Below are positions 34,515-43,713 of a stretch of DNA of 64,000 bases, in pieces. This stretch comes from Halomonas jincaotanensis. GTDB lineage: Bacteria; Pseudomonadota; Gammaproteobacteria; Pseudomonadales; Halomonadaceae. Where the stretch lies: the NCBI RefSeq assembly GCF_018448785.1, contig NZ_JAHCLU010000009.1, positions 62,001-126,000 on the forward strand, written 5' to 3'. Position 1 is the stretch's first letter, and every line of letters starts with the position of its first letter. A model generated the notes under the pieces. That model was not told where the DNA came from and made no database searches. It saw only the letters and a program-made list of their open reading frames with translations. The position numbers and the translations under genes were made by a program.

Positions 34515-35397
34515 AGGCGGATTCACTGACCACGATGAGGCTCTCATGCTGGGAGACAAGGGCATGGCATTCTTCGCTCAATGACTCGACTCTCGACAAG
34601 GGCAAGGCGCGACACTTGGCTGATGGGTCGAGACTCCGCAGCAGGCGCTGGCGTCGCGATGTCGACTGGTTGGAATCCTGGCTGAGCAGCAGTGCGGCAA
34701 GGGTGCAGCTGTCGATGCGGTAGCAACTTTCGAAACGCCGCGTAAGACTGCAGAGCTGCCTGGCCAGTACCCATAGCTGATGGCGCTGGGTGCGCAGCAA
34801 CAAGAGCTCGGCATGGACCTCCTCGCGCTGCGCCCGGGAGCGTTCGCGGACCAGATCGCTTTCAAGCTGTTCCTTGGGCCATAGCCTCAGTTCGGGTACC
34901 AGACGCATGCGCTGACGTGCCTGTCCATGGAGCTGCTGTAGCCCACATTGGCGAGCCAGGCCGAGGATCAGCAGGCCAATGAGAACCAAGCCGGAGAGCA
35001 CGGCCTGGTCCATCGATATCCATGACAGTTGCGACCACCAGCTCAGCAGGGCGAGCAAGGCTGTCAGGGTCGCCAACCAACGCGGCTGGGGCAGCATAAT
35101 CAGCATCGCCCAAACCCATAGCCAAAGGGGATAGCGGTCGGGCGCGACCCACAAAAGCCCAGTCAGCAATAGGCTGGGCAACAACTGCCAGGGAAGCATG
35201 GCCGGACGGCGATGGCTAAACTCCAGCAGGCTGGCGGTTATCCCCAGCCATCCTGCTGAAAGCCAGAGCAGCAGGGCGCCGGACAGGGTGTCGGCAGTGG
35301 CGGCGAGCAATGCCAGAAGAAGGCCAGCCAGCAGAAGATTGCCTCGAAACAGGCCAATCCTGTGAATGCTCTTGCCGATTTTGTACTTGCTCTGCAT
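34507..35397 (-). CDS. Multi-pass membrane protein with cytoplasmic helical tail, unknown function
   Basis: The 296-residue product has five or six hydrophobic segments between residues ~18 and 150, rich in Leu and Trp, then a charged helical stretch (QARQRMRLVPELRLWPKEQLESDLVRERSR is its core, residues ~158-190) that may be a coiled coil. The tail ends in a compact domain with two Cys close together (CSLTRRFESCYRIDSC). No enzymatic motif is visible. It resembles the sensor half of its downstream partner in layout, and the eight-base overlap suggests they are made together and may act as one membrane complex. I do not recognise the family. Confidence 0.68.
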   Translation of the reverse strand: MQSKYKIGKSIHRIGLFRGNLLLAGLLLALLAATADTLSGALLLWLSAGWLGITASLLEFSHRRPAMLPWQLLPSLLLTGLLWVAPDRYPLWLWVWAMLIMLPQPRWLATLTALLALLSWWSQLSWISMDQAVLSGLVLIGLLILGLARQCGLQQLHGQARQRMRLVPELRLWPKEQLESDLVRERSRAQREEVHAELLLLRTQRHQLWVLARQLCSLTRRFESCYRIDSCTLAALLLSQDSNQSTSRRQRLLRSLDPSAKCRALPLSRVESLSEECHALVSQHESLIVVSESAYA

Positions 35398-35458
35398 GGT
35401 GGCTTAGTATGGTTCCCTTCCCGATTATCGGCACAGTATAACGTTCACGCGTCCTTTG

Positions 35459-35498
35459 TCTTAGCAAAGGCGCCTCAGTCTCAGCAAAGGCACTTCAG
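35459..35498. repeat. 20-bp imperfect tandem duplication before proA
   Basis: TCTTAGCAAAGGCGCCTCAG (35459-35478) is followed directly by TCTCAGCAAAGGCACTTCAG (35479-35498), 17 of 20 identical. It ends at the AGGAG of proA and lies in its leader. Confidence 0.8.
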
Positions 35499-35513
35499 GA
35501 GATACGCAACGGC

Positions 35514-36821
35514 ATGGCAGCTCAATCCTCACGTCCGACCTGTGATCCCGCGATACCGGCTATCGAGCATGTCGATGCCTACGTGGACGGCTTGGGTTTG
35601 GCCGCCAGAAAGGCCGCCATACAGATGCGTCGCGCCCCTACTGCCATGAAAAATGCGGCCCTGTCGGCGATGGCCGAGCATCTGCGGTCTGCCAGGCATC
35701 TGGTGCTGGAGGCCAACCAGCGCGACTTGTCGCGTGGACGCAGCCATGGTCTGGATGCTGCACTGATCGACCGCCTGGCACTGGACGATACCCGCCTGGA
35801 TGCAATGATTGAAGGGCTTGCCCAGGTGGCGGCGCTGCCGGATCCGGTCGGCGAGATCGATGGGCTACGTTCCCGCCCCAGCGGTATCCAAGTTGGCCAA
35901 ATGCGCGTACCGCTGGGCGTGATCGGCATCATCTACGAATCACGGCCCAACGTCACCATGGAAGCGGCGAGCCTGTGTCTCAAGTCAGGCAATGCCTGCA
36001 TCCTCCGCGGTGGGTCCGAGGCAAGCGAATCCAACAAGGCCATCGCGACCTGCATCCGATTGGGGCTTCTCGATGCCGGCTTGCCGGAAACGGCGGTACA
36101 GGTGGTGGCTACCCCCGATCGGGCGGCAGTAGGGCGCCTGATCAGCATGCCCGAATATGTCGATGTGATTATTCCGCGAGGCGGCAAATCATTGATCGAA
36201 CGCATTTCCCGTGAGGCGCGAGTGCCAGTGATCAAGCATCTTGATGGTGTCTGTCATGTCTATCTCGACGCCAGCGCCGATCCTCTGAAGGCATTGGCCA
36301 TCGCGATCAATGCCAAGACGCATCGCTATGGCACCTGCAATACCATGGAAACCCTGCTCATCGATGCCCCACTGGCCGAGGAGATGCTGCCGGCTCTCGC
36401 GGCGGGTTACGCCGAGCATGGTGTTGAATTGCGCGGCTGCGAACGAACACGGGCGATACTCGGCGATGTCGTCGCGGCCACCGAGACCGACTGGTATGCA
36501 GAATATCTGGCGCCGGTGCTTGCCGTCAGAGTCGTTGAGGGCATCGACGCGGCCATTGCCCATATCGAGCGTTACGGTTCGCATCATACCGATGCCATTG
36601 TCACCGAGAATTACGCTCTGGCCCGACGCTTTCTGGCCGAAGTCGACTCGAGCTCGGTGATGGTCAATGCCTCGACGCGGTTCGCCGATGGTTTCGAGTA
36701 TGGCCTGGGGGCTGAGATTGGCATCTCGACTGACAAGCTGCATGCCCGTGGTCCAGTGGGCCTGGAAGGACTTACCACTCGCAAGTACGTAGTGCTCGGT
36801 GATGGCCAGGTGCGTCAATGA
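35514..36821 (+). CDS. proA: Gamma-glutamyl phosphate reductase ProA
   Basis: ProA reduces gamma-glutamyl phosphate with NADPH to glutamate 5-semialdehyde, the second step of proline synthesis; proline is also an osmolyte. The 435-residue protein has the ProA blocks [56 protein letters not shown] and the catalytic Cys in [16 protein letters not shown] lies 13 bases before ATG 35514. The first ~22 residues are an extra N-terminal stretch. nadD overlaps its stop by four bases, so proA leads the nadD-rsfS-rlmH run; proB is not adjacent. Confidence 0.96.
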   Translation: MAAQSSRPTCDPAIPAIEHVDAYVDGLGLAARKAAIQMRRAPTAMKNAALSAMAEHLRSARHLVLEANQRDLSRGRSHGLDAALIDRLALDDTRLDAMIEGLAQVAALPDPVGEIDGLRSRPSGIQVGQMRVPLGVIGIIYESRPNVTMEAASLCLKSGNACILRGGSEASESNKAIATCIRLGLLDAGLPETAVQVVATPDRAAVGRLISMPEYVDVIIPRGGKSLIERISREARVPVIKHLDGVCHVYLDASADPLKALAIAINAKTHRYGTCNTMETLLIDAPLAEEMLPALAAGYAEHGVELRGCERTRAILGDVVAATETDWYAEYLAPVLAVRVVEGIDAAIAHIERYGSHHTDAIVTENYALARRFLAEVDSSSVMVNASTRFADGFEYGLGAEIGISTDKLHARGPVGLEGLTTRKYVVLGDGQVRQ

Positions 36822-37510
36822 CCGATAAGGGTCACGCTTCACGCTCTGACGGCAGCGGGCTATCGACACCTCCCCGTATCGCCATGCTCGGCGGCACTTT
36901 CGATCCTGTCCACCTCGGTCATCTGCGCAGTGCCGTGGAGATCGGTGAGGTACTGGGCCTCGATCGTGTGCACATGGTGCCTGCGGCGAAGCCGCCGCTG
37001 CGGGGCGAGCCCAGCGTTACCCCGTTGGAGCGGATGGCCTTGTTGTGTCTGGGGATCGGTGATACGCCGGGACTGGTCGCTGATTCGCGAGAACTCGACC
37101 GCGAGGGGCCTTCCTATACCGCCGAAACCCTGGCTTCGCTGCGCGAGGAATTCGGACCTACCGCGCGGTTGGTCATGGCCGTAGGGCACGATGCCTTCTT
37201 GCGCCTCGCGGATTGGCACCAGCCGGAACGGCTTTTCGATCTGGCGCATGTGGTGGTGATCGATCGTCCCGGTCACGACACGCCGCTGTCGTCAGCGCTG
37301 CGCGCCATGGTGGCCGACCGCGAGGTAGAGCATCCGCAAGCCCTGATGGCGTCGCCAGCGGGTCAACTGTTAAGGCTCCGCCTGCCCACGCGAATGGCTA
37401 TCTCGGCCACCGACGTGCGTCATCGGCTGGCAAGCGCGGCTAGCGTTCGCTATCTACTTCCCGACGCGGTGGAGGCGCGCATCCACGACGATGGCCTTTA
37501 CCGGTCATGA
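36818..37510 (+). CDS. nadD: Nicotinate-nucleotide adenylyltransferase NadD
   Basis: NadD transfers AMP from ATP to nicotinate mononucleotide, giving deamido-NAD. The 230-residue protein has an N-terminal extension of ~20 residues, then the nucleotidyltransferase motif [20 protein letters not shown] (T/HxGH), [31 protein letters not shown] and the C-terminal [11 protein letters not shown] (ISSTxxR equivalent). It overlaps proA by four bases and precedes rsfS by 78 bases, the arrangement found in pseudomonads and relatives. Confidence 0.95.
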   Translation: MTDKGHASRSDGSGLSTPPRIAMLGGTFDPVHLGHLRSAVEIGEVLGLDRVHMVPAAKPPLRGEPSVTPLERMALLCLGIGDTPGLVADSRELDREGPSYTAETLASLREEFGPTARLVMAVGHDAFLRLADWHQPERLFDLAHVVVIDRPGHDTPLSSALRAMVADREVEHPQALMASPAGQLLRLRLPTRMAISATDVRHRLASAASVRYLLPDAVEARIHDDGLYRS

Positions 37511-37588
37511 CACGCTGTCAGCATGGCAATGAGTGGGTACAATGGGGACAAGCGACGTCGCTTCAACGAGAGGCTAATACCAAGGGCT

Positions 37589-37975
37589 ATGCATATCGAC
37601 ACACTCAAGACGCTAGCAGTGGATGCGCTGGAAGAACTCAAGGCCAAGGATATCGGTCTGCTTGATGTTTCTCGCCTGACCAGCGTCACCGATCTGATGG
37701 TCATTGCCAGCGGCACCTCGACACGCCATGTGGCGGCACTGGCCAACAATCTTGTCGAGAAGGCCAAATCGGCAGGGCTGCAGCCGCTAGGCGTCGAGGG
37801 CGAGAATGGTTCCGATTGGGTACTGGTCGACATGGGGGAGATGGTCATCCATGTGATGCTGCCCGAGACCCGCCAGCTTTACGATCTCGAGCGCCTCTGG
37901 GCCGATCTGCCCGACGATGCCGAGTCGCTGATCAGGGCAGAAACCTATCACCGCGGTGAGGCCAGGGGCACGTGA
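37589..37975 (+). CDS. rsfS: Ribosomal silencing factor RsfS
   Basis: RsfS binds ribosomal protein L14 and blocks subunit joining when nutrients are short. The 128-residue protein begins at ATG 37589; an upstream in-frame start at 37523 would add an unconserved basic stretch. Family blocks include DALEELKAKDIGLLDV, SVTDLMVIASGTSTRHV, GVEGENGSDWVLVDMGEMVIHVM and YDLERLWAD. Its stop overlaps the GTG of rlmH (GTGA), so both ribosome-maturation factors are coupled. Confidence 0.95.
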   Translation: MHIDTLKTLAVDALEELKAKDIGLLDVSRLTSVTDLMVIASGTSTRHVAALANNLVEKAKSAGLQPLGVEGENGSDWVLVDMGEMVIHVMLPETRQLYDLERLWADLPDDAESLIRAETYHRGEARGT

Positions 37976-38439
37976 GAGTTCGCTTGCTGGCCGTGGGAAA
38001 TCGCATGCCGAGTTGGGTCACGGCGGGTGTCGAAGAATATCGAAAGCGATTGCCGCGTGATTTCGCCGTCGAGGTTGAGGAGATCTCGCCGGGCAATCGT
38101 GGCAAGAATGCCGATACGGGTCGTGCCGTCGCGCGGGAAGCCGAGCGGATTCGTGGCCGGCTCAAGGGCGGTGAGCACCGGGTGGCCTTGGAAGTCGGTG
38201 GATGCCTCTGGAGCACCGAGGAGCTTGCGCTGGAAGCTGAAACCTGGCGTCTGGCGGGGCGAGACGTGGTGCTGATGGTAGGCGGCCCCGACGGGCTGGA
38301 CGCCTCGCTTTCCGCTGAGGCGGACCAGCGCTGGTCGCTGTCCCCCCTTACGTTGCCGCATCCGCTGGTGCGCATCCTGCTCGCCGAGCAGCTCTATCGT
38401 GCCTGGACACTTCTGGTCGGTCATCCCTATCACCGTTGA
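37972..38439 (+). CDS. rlmH: 23S rRNA (pseudouridine1915-N3)-methyltransferase RlmH
   Basis: RlmH methylates pseudouridine 1915 in helix 69 of 23S rRNA, acting on the assembled 70S ribosome. The 155-residue SPOUT methyltransferase matches the family length. MRVRLLAVGNRMPSWV (GTG start), LEVGGCLWSTEELA, the SAM-knot segment VLMVGGPDGLDASL and the C-terminal LSPLTLPHPLVRILLAEQLYRAW are diagnostic. It overlaps rsfS by four bases and is followed by mrdA. Confidence 0.96.
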   Translation: MRVRLLAVGNRMPSWVTAGVEEYRKRLPRDFAVEVEEISPGNRGKNADTGRAVAREAERIRGRLKGGEHRVALEVGGCLWSTEELALEAETWRLAGRDVVLMVGGPDGLDASLSAEADQRWSLSPLTLPHPLVRILLAEQLYRAWTLLVGHPYHR

Positions 38440-38513
38440 GTTTCCGTTCTCCCGCTGCCCGAGGCCGACCTTCGTTGCGTCGACCGTGGCGGCTGCCAAG
38501 GTCATCTGCCACC

Positions 38514-40424
38514 ATGCATGAATCACCCGACAAGCTGAAGAGCCCCGAGCAGGAGCTGAGAATCTTCCGGGTGCGTTCGCTGGTCGCCGCCTTAGTCGTG
38601 ATCGCGTTGACCGCTCTGTTGATGGGCCGCCTGGTTTACCTGCAAGTCGTCCAGCATGAGGTTTACAGTACCCGCTCGGAAAACAACCGGGTCAGAGTGG
38701 AGCCGTTGCCACCGACGCGAGGGCTGATCTACGACCGTAACGGGGTGCTGCTCGCCGAGAATCGCCCTACATACAACCTCACGCTGGTGAGAGAGCGCGC
38801 CGATAACCTGCCCGCCACTCTCGAGTTGCTGGAAACGTTGCTGGCGCTCTCCGCTGACGAGGCCAAGGCATTTCGCGCACGTGTCAGCCAACCTCAGCGA
38901 CCCTTCGAGCCCGCCTTGTTGATGAGCGATCTGAACGAGCAGCAGATTGCCCGGCTGGCGATCAATCGACACCGACTGCCCGGCGTCGAAGTCGAAGCCC
39001 AATTGCTACGCTATTATCCCGACGCACCGATGCTGGTCCATGCCCTGGGGTATGTCGGTCGCATCAATACCGATGAGCTGAAGTCGCTCGACGCGGGACG
39101 CTATGCCGGAACTCACTTCATCGGCAAGACCGGTGTCGAGCGCTTCTACGAGGACGCGTTGCATGGGCAGTCCGGCCTGCGCCAGGTCGAGACCAACGCT
39201 CGCGGCCGCGTGCTCAGTGAACTGGGTCGCACCAACCCGGTGCCGGGTAAGGACATCACCCTGACCCTGGACAAGGAGCTGCAGTCGCTAGCGTTCGATC
39301 TGCTCGATGGGCGACGCGGCGCCATTGTCGCCATGGCGCCGGCGACCGGTGAGATACTGGCCATGGTGTCGGTACCCGGCTACGACAGCAACCAGTTCGT
39401 GACCGGTATCGATGTTGGCTCTTACCGTGAGCTGCAGCACGACCTCGATCTCCCCTTGTTCAATCGCGCCATCCGCGGCCAGTATCCACCCGGCTCGACC
39501 ATCAAGCCTTTTCTAGCCATGGCCGGGCTGGCGGAAGGGTCGATAACCCCGGAAAAGACCATCCACGATCCCGGGTATTTCCAGTTGCCGAATGATTCGC
39601 GTCGTTACCGTAATTGGTTGCGCTGGGGCCATGGACGAGTCGATCTGGAACGCTCTATCGCCGTCTCCAACAATACCTACTACTACACGCTTGCCCACGA
39701 GTTGGGGATCGATCGGCTCCACGATAGGATGCGCGATTTCGGCTTCGGTCAGCGTGTGGGTCACGATATCTTTGGTGAGAGCAACGCCTTGATGCCATCC
39801 AGGGAGTGGAAGCGTGACCGCTTCGGACAATCCTGGTATCCCGGCGAGACGCTCTCGGTGGGTATTGGTCAGGGGTACTGGCAAGTCACCCCGCTGCAGT
39901 TGGCGACGGCCACTTCGGTGCTGGCCAACCGAGGCGAATGGGTCAAGCCGCGTATTGCCAGCCGTATCGGCGATGAGGATGTGCCGGTCGAGCTAGCTGA
40001 CACTCCGCCGGATCTCGAACTCGCCAATGAGGCGTGGTGGGACAGGGTGTTCGCCGGTATGGAAAAGGTCGTTTCCGGCAGCGAAGGGACGGCTCGGCGC
40101 ACCGGGGTGGGGCTCGAATACCGCATGGGGGGTAAGTCGGGTACTGCCCAGGTGTTCTCCCTTGGACAGGACCAGCGCTACGAGGCCGATGAGTTGGCGG
40201 AGCGCCTTCGCGATCATGCGTTGTTCATTGCCTTTGCTCCGCTGGATGATCCCCAGATTGCGGTGTCGGTTATCGTCGAGAATGCCGGTGGTGGTAGCAC
40301 ACATGCCGCACACCTGGCCCGTGCGATGACGGACGCCTGGTTGCTCGATGAGGACGAACAGCCAGATGCCGAAGAGGTTCGCGAAATCCTGGAGAGCGAC
40401 GATGGCAATGTGGCGGGAAACTGA
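38514..40424 (+). CDS. mrdA: Penicillin-binding protein 2 MrdA (PBP2)
   Basis: PBP2 is the transpeptidase of the elongasome, cross-linking side-wall peptidoglycan with RodA. The 636-residue protein has one N-terminal membrane anchor (residues ~23-45), a dimerisation domain with PTRGLIYDRNGVLLAEN, and the transpeptidase domain with SxxK in PPGSTIKPF, SxN in AVSNNTYYY and KSGTAQ as the KTG box. ATG 38514 gives the family-like N-terminus; a TTG at 38436 overlapping the rlmH stop would add 26 basic residues. The order rlmH-mrdA-rodA-mltB-rlpA-dacA is conserved. Confidence 0.95.
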   Translation: MHESPDKLKSPEQELRIFRVRSLVAALVVIALTALLMGRLVYLQVVQHEVYSTRSENNRVRVEPLPPTRGLIYDRNGVLLAENRPTYNLTLVRERADNLPATLELLETLLALSADEAKAFRARVSQPQRPFEPALLMSDLNEQQIARLAINRHRLPGVEVEAQLLRYYPDAPMLVHALGYVGRINTDELKSLDAGRYAGTHFIGKTGVERFYEDALHGQSGLRQVETNARGRVLSELGRTNPVPGKDITLTLDKELQSLAFDLLDGRRGAIVAMAPATGEILAMVSVPGYDSNQFVTGIDVGSYRELQHDLDLPLFNRAIRGQYPPGSTIKPFLAMAGLAEGSITPEKTIHDPGYFQLPNDSRRYRNWLRWGHGRVDLERSIAVSNNTYYYTLAHELGIDRLHDRMRDFGFGQRVGHDIFGESNALMPSREWKRDRFGQSWYPGETLSVGIGQGYWQVTPLQLATATSVLANRGEWVKPRIASRIGDEDVPVELADTPPDLELANEAWWDRVFAGMEKVVSGSEGTARRTGVGLEYRMGGKSGTAQVFSLGQDQRYEADELAERLRDHALFIAFAPLDDPQIAVSVIVENAGGGSTHAAHLARAMTDAWLLDEDEQPDAEEVREILESDDGNVAGN

Positions 40425-40433
40425 AGGGTGGCA

Positions 40434-41588
40434 ATGATCGACTTGTCACACAGGCTCCGTGGCCATCCCGTTCGGCCGCCCGCCAGCGGGATCGCGCGTC
40501 GTCGGAGCTTCTGGGAACGCCTTCATCTCGACCCGTGGCTGTTGGGCATGCTGTTGCTGCTGATGCTGGCCGGTCTGGTCGTGCTCTACAGCGCCAGTGG
40601 GCAATACCTTCAGGTACCCATCGCCCAGGGTGTTCGGTTTGGCGTGGCCCTGACAGTCATGCTGGTGCTGGCGCAGTTCTCGCCCGCGACCTTCCAGCGC
40701 TGGGCCTTCCCGGCCTATCTTGCTGGCCTTCTGATGCTGGTGGCGGTGGAGCTCATCGGCGACATGGGCATGGGGGCTCAACGCTGGTTGGTGATTCCCG
40801 GGCTTATCCGTTTTCAGCCCTCTGAGCTGATGAAGCTGGCGATGCCGATGATGGTGGCGTCGTATCTCTGTCGCCGTGAGTTGCCGCCCCGCGTCAGGGA
40901 CCTGGCAGTCTGCGCCCTGCTGATCGGCATGCCGGTAGTGCTGATAGCGAAACAGCCCGATCTCGGCACCTCACTACTAGTGGCGACTGCGGGGGTGTTT
41001 GTCGTGCTGCTGGCAGGGCTTACCTGGCGCTTCATTGCCGGTCTGTCGTTGCTGGCCACCGCTGCGCTGCCGCTACTGTGGATGAACCTGCACAATTATC
41101 AGCGGCAGCGAGTCCTGACCTTTCTTGATCCCAATAGCGATCCATTGGGTTCCGGCTGGAACATCATCCAGTCCACCACCGCCATTGGCAGTGGCGGCCT
41201 GATGGGGAAGGGATGGCTGCAAGGCACGCAGTCGCAGCTGGAATTCTTACCCGAGCGCCACACCGATTTCATTGTCGCGGTGCTGGGGGAGGAGTTTGGT
41301 CTGGTCGGCATGCTGGCATTTTTGGTGCTCTACCTGATGATCGTTATTCGCGGCATCGTGTTGGCAGGGGGAGCCAAGAATACCTTCGGCCGTCTACTGG
41401 CCGGCAGTATTATCCTTACTTTTTTCATATACGTCTTCGTCAACGTGGGTATGGTGAGCGGTATCCTGCCGGTGGTTGGGGTGCCGCTTCCCTTGGTCAG
41501 CTTCGGGGGAACCTCCAGCGTGACCTTGATGGCGGGTTTCGGTATTCTCATGGCGATTCACACCCACCGCCGACTGCTTCCGCGCTAG
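40434..41588 (+). CDS. rodA: Rod shape-determining glycosyltransferase RodA (MrdB)
   Basis: RodA is the SEDS-family polymerase that makes glycan strands in the elongasome with PBP2. The 384-residue protein has about ten membrane segments. Family marks are LYSASGQYLQVPIAQG near the N-terminus, QPSELMKLAMPMMVASYL, KQPDLGTSLLVATAGV and FLPERHTDFIVAVLGEEFGLVG with the catalytic Asp, plus GVPLPLVSFGGTSSVTLMAGFGILM at the end. ATG 40434 has AAGGG six bases upstream; a GTG at 40428 is also possible. It follows mrdA by nine bases. Confidence 0.96.
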   Translation: MIDLSHRLRGHPVRPPASGIARRRSFWERLHLDPWLLGMLLLLMLAGLVVLYSASGQYLQVPIAQGVRFGVALTVMLVLAQFSPATFQRWAFPAYLAGLLMLVAVELIGDMGMGAQRWLVIPGLIRFQPSELMKLAMPMMVASYLCRRELPPRVRDLAVCALLIGMPVVLIAKQPDLGTSLLVATAGVFVVLLAGLTWRFIAGLSLLATAALPLLWMNLHNYQRQRVLTFLDPNSDPLGSGWNIIQSTTAIGSGGLMGKGWLQGTQSQLEFLPERHTDFIVAVLGEEFGLVGMLAFLVLYLMIVIRGIVLAGGAKNTFGRLLAGSIILTFFIYVFVNVGMVSGILPVVGVPLPLVSFGGTSSVTLMAGFGILMAIHTHRRLLPR

Positions 41589-41668
41589 CACCACTTTAGC
41601 GTTACCCTGCATGAGCAGGAGGCATGACACCTTTCAGGTTCTTATTTTCATCGGGAAGAGGTAAAAGC

Positions 41669-42733
41669 ATGACGGTGAGCCGTTCACGAAGGTGGGTACA
41701 AGGCATTATCGCTACAACCAGCCTGGCATTTTTCTCGTTGGCAACGCCTGCGGCGACAGATTTTGACCCAAGCGAACACCGCGGGGCCAGGTTGCTTGTC
41801 GATGAGCTGGCTGGCCAGGGTATTCAGCGTCGCTGGCTTGAGGACGCGTTGCGTGGAGCTGAATACCAGCAAAACGTTCTGGAGGCGATGGAGGGCGCGG
41901 TGGAGAGACGGCTGCGCTGGGATGAGTACCGAGCCATCTTCCTGACTCCCGAGCGGATTCAGAGTGGCGTCGGTTTCATCGAGGCGCATCGTCGGGCGTT
42001 CGAGCGTGCCGAGGCGGAGTTCGGCGTGCCGCCCGAGGTCATCGCCGCGATCATTGGCGTCGAAACCAGCTATGGGCGCTTCACCGGTAGCCATCGGGTG
42101 CTGGATTCCCTGGCGACCCTGGCTTTTCACCATCCACAGCGTGGGGATTTTTTCCGCGGCGAACTTGCGGCTTTTCTTGAAATCACTCATGAGCAGAACG
42201 TCGATCCCGGCGACTTGATGGGCTCCTACGCCGGCGCGATGGGCTATCCGCAGTTCATTCCCACCAGCTATCGAGCCTATGCGGTTGATTTCGACGATGA
42301 CGGGGTGCGCGACCTATGGACCAATCCCGTGGATGCTATCGGTAGTGTCGGCAACTACTTCGCGCGACACGGTTGGCGGGCCGGCGAACCCATCTATCAG
42401 GAGGCCAATGGGCCTGTAGCGCCACCCGGGGGCATCGAATTCAATCGAACGGACAAGCCCTACCGCAAGGTCGCCGAACTCGCCGAAAAGGGGATCCGTC
42501 CCGAGGCCGAGATGGACGCGGCGCAGGAAGTCATTCCGCTGGCGCTGGAAGTCGACGAAACCACCTGGCGCTATCGTTTCGGTCGTGACAACTTCTACGT
42601 CATCACTCGCTACAACCACAGCCACCTTTATGCGATGGCAGTGACCGAACTCGCAGAATCGATTCGCGACTCGCTTGGCTTGCAGACGGTGCCGCTGGTG
42701 ATATCTGCCGATGACGAGGAGGCGAACTCATGA
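41669..42733 (+). CDS. mltB: Lytic murein transglycosylase B family protein
   Basis: MltB-type enzymes cleave the glycan MurNAc-GlcNAc bond with 1,6-anhydro formation. The 354-residue protein has a signal peptide (ending LATPAAT) and the SLT_2 domain: catalytic Glu in IIGVETSYGRFTGSHRVLDSLATLAFHHP, and SYAGAMGYPQFIPTSYRAYAVDFDDDG. No cysteine follows the signal, so unlike E. coli MltB it appears to be soluble and not a lipoprotein. AAGAGG stands about eight bases before ATG 41669. Its stop overlaps the rlpA start by four bases. Confidence 0.93.
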   Translation: MTVSRSRRWVQGIIATTSLAFFSLATPAATDFDPSEHRGARLLVDELAGQGIQRRWLEDALRGAEYQQNVLEAMEGAVERRLRWDEYRAIFLTPERIQSGVGFIEAHRRAFERAEAEFGVPPEVIAAIIGVETSYGRFTGSHRVLDSLATLAFHHPQRGDFFRGELAAFLEITHEQNVDPGDLMGSYAGAMGYPQFIPTSYRAYAVDFDDDGVRDLWTNPVDAIGSVGNYFARHGWRAGEPIYQEANGPVAPPGGIEFNRTDKPYRKVAELAEKGIRPEAEMDAAQEVIPLALEVDETTWRYRFGRDNFYVITRYNHSHLYAMAVTELAESIRDSLGLQTVPLVISADDEEANS

Positions 42734-43665
42734 TCCGTCAAGCACTGTTGCTGGGGCTCGTATTGCTGCTGGTCGGGTGCTCGGGCGGTGGGGGCTCACG
42801 TCCTTCTGCGAGCGGCCAGGTGGGCGCCGACAGCACCGCTGCCTCGAGCGGCGAGCGCTATGCATTAAGCGGGGATGCCTATCCGCAAGACCCGCCGGAT
42901 GTCAGCGAGGTGCCGAATGCCGAGCCTAGACGCGAGCCGCTGTCGCGGGGTGGCAATCGTTCACCGTACGAGGTGTGGGGGAAATCCTACGAAGTGCTCG
43001 CCGATGCCAGTGGCTACGTGCGTGAAGGGAAAGCCTCCTGGTACGGTGAGAAATTCCACGGTTATGCCACCTCCAACGGCGAAATCTACGACATGTATAC
43101 GATGAGTGCCGCGCATCGTTCGCTACCCTTGCCGAGTTTCGCCCGCGTGACCAGTCAGAATAACGGTCGCTCAGTGATCGTGCGTGTCAATGATCGCGGC
43201 CCCTTCCATAGCGAGCGTGAGATCGATCTTTCCTATGCCGCCGCCGCTCGCCTGGATATTCTTGATCGCGGCACTGGGCGTGTCAGGGTCGAGGCGATCG
43301 ATGTGGATCAATGGCTTACCAACAAGGCGACTACCGCCCAGCCACAAGCTCCGCCGGCCTCGCCGGTACCCGCATCGGTCGAGGTGGGGTCTGCGGTACC
43401 CTCGACCCCTAGTGGTAATGATGTGCACGATGCCGAGGAAGGTGTCTTCCTCCAAGTGGCCGCGTTGGGCTCCGCCGAGAGTGCCAAGGCGCTGAAGACG
43501 CGCCTGGAAAGCGAGCTTTCGCAACCGGTGCGTGTCGCCAGCGTGACTGGAACACACCGCGTTCAAGTGGGCCCATTGAGCCATGTGGATCAGGCCAATC
43601 CGGTGCGGGACCAACTGCGCCGCGCAGGTTTTGCTCAAGCCTTCATCGTTCACAGCGAAGATTGA
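42730..43665 (+). CDS. rlpA: Septal-ring lytic transglycosylase/lipoprotein RlpA
   Basis: RlpA proteins are outer-membrane lipoproteins; in Pseudomonas the protein cleaves naked glycan strands lacking stem peptides. The 311-residue protein has a lipobox (LLLVGCSGG), the double-psi beta-barrel domain with GKASWYGEKFHGYATSNGE and VIVRVNDRGPFHSEREIDLS (catalytic Glu and Asp candidates), a Pro/Ala linker, and a C-terminal SPOR domain (GVFLQVAALGSAESAKALK to QAFIVHSED) that should bind denuded septal glycan. It overlaps mltB by four bases and is followed by dacA. Confidence 0.94.
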   Translation: MIRQALLLGLVLLLVGCSGGGGSRPSASGQVGADSTAASSGERYALSGDAYPQDPPDVSEVPNAEPRREPLSRGGNRSPYEVWGKSYEVLADASGYVREGKASWYGEKFHGYATSNGEIYDMYTMSAAHRSLPLPSFARVTSQNNGRSVIVRVNDRGPFHSEREIDLSYAAAARLDILDRGTGRVRVEAIDVDQWLTNKATTAQPQAPPASPVPASVEVGSAVPSTPSGNDVHDAEEGVFLQVAALGSAESAKALKTRLESELSQPVRVASVTGTHRVQVGPLSHVDQANPVRDQLRRAGFAQAFIVHSED

Positions 43666-43713
43666 CTTACGGCTTCATAAAGAATTTCTGATATTTTCGA
43701 CGAGAATTGCCCC

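Noticed and set aside
35421..35431. CCGATTATCGG palindrome before proA
   Set aside because: Eleven bases only; expected by chance at this scale.
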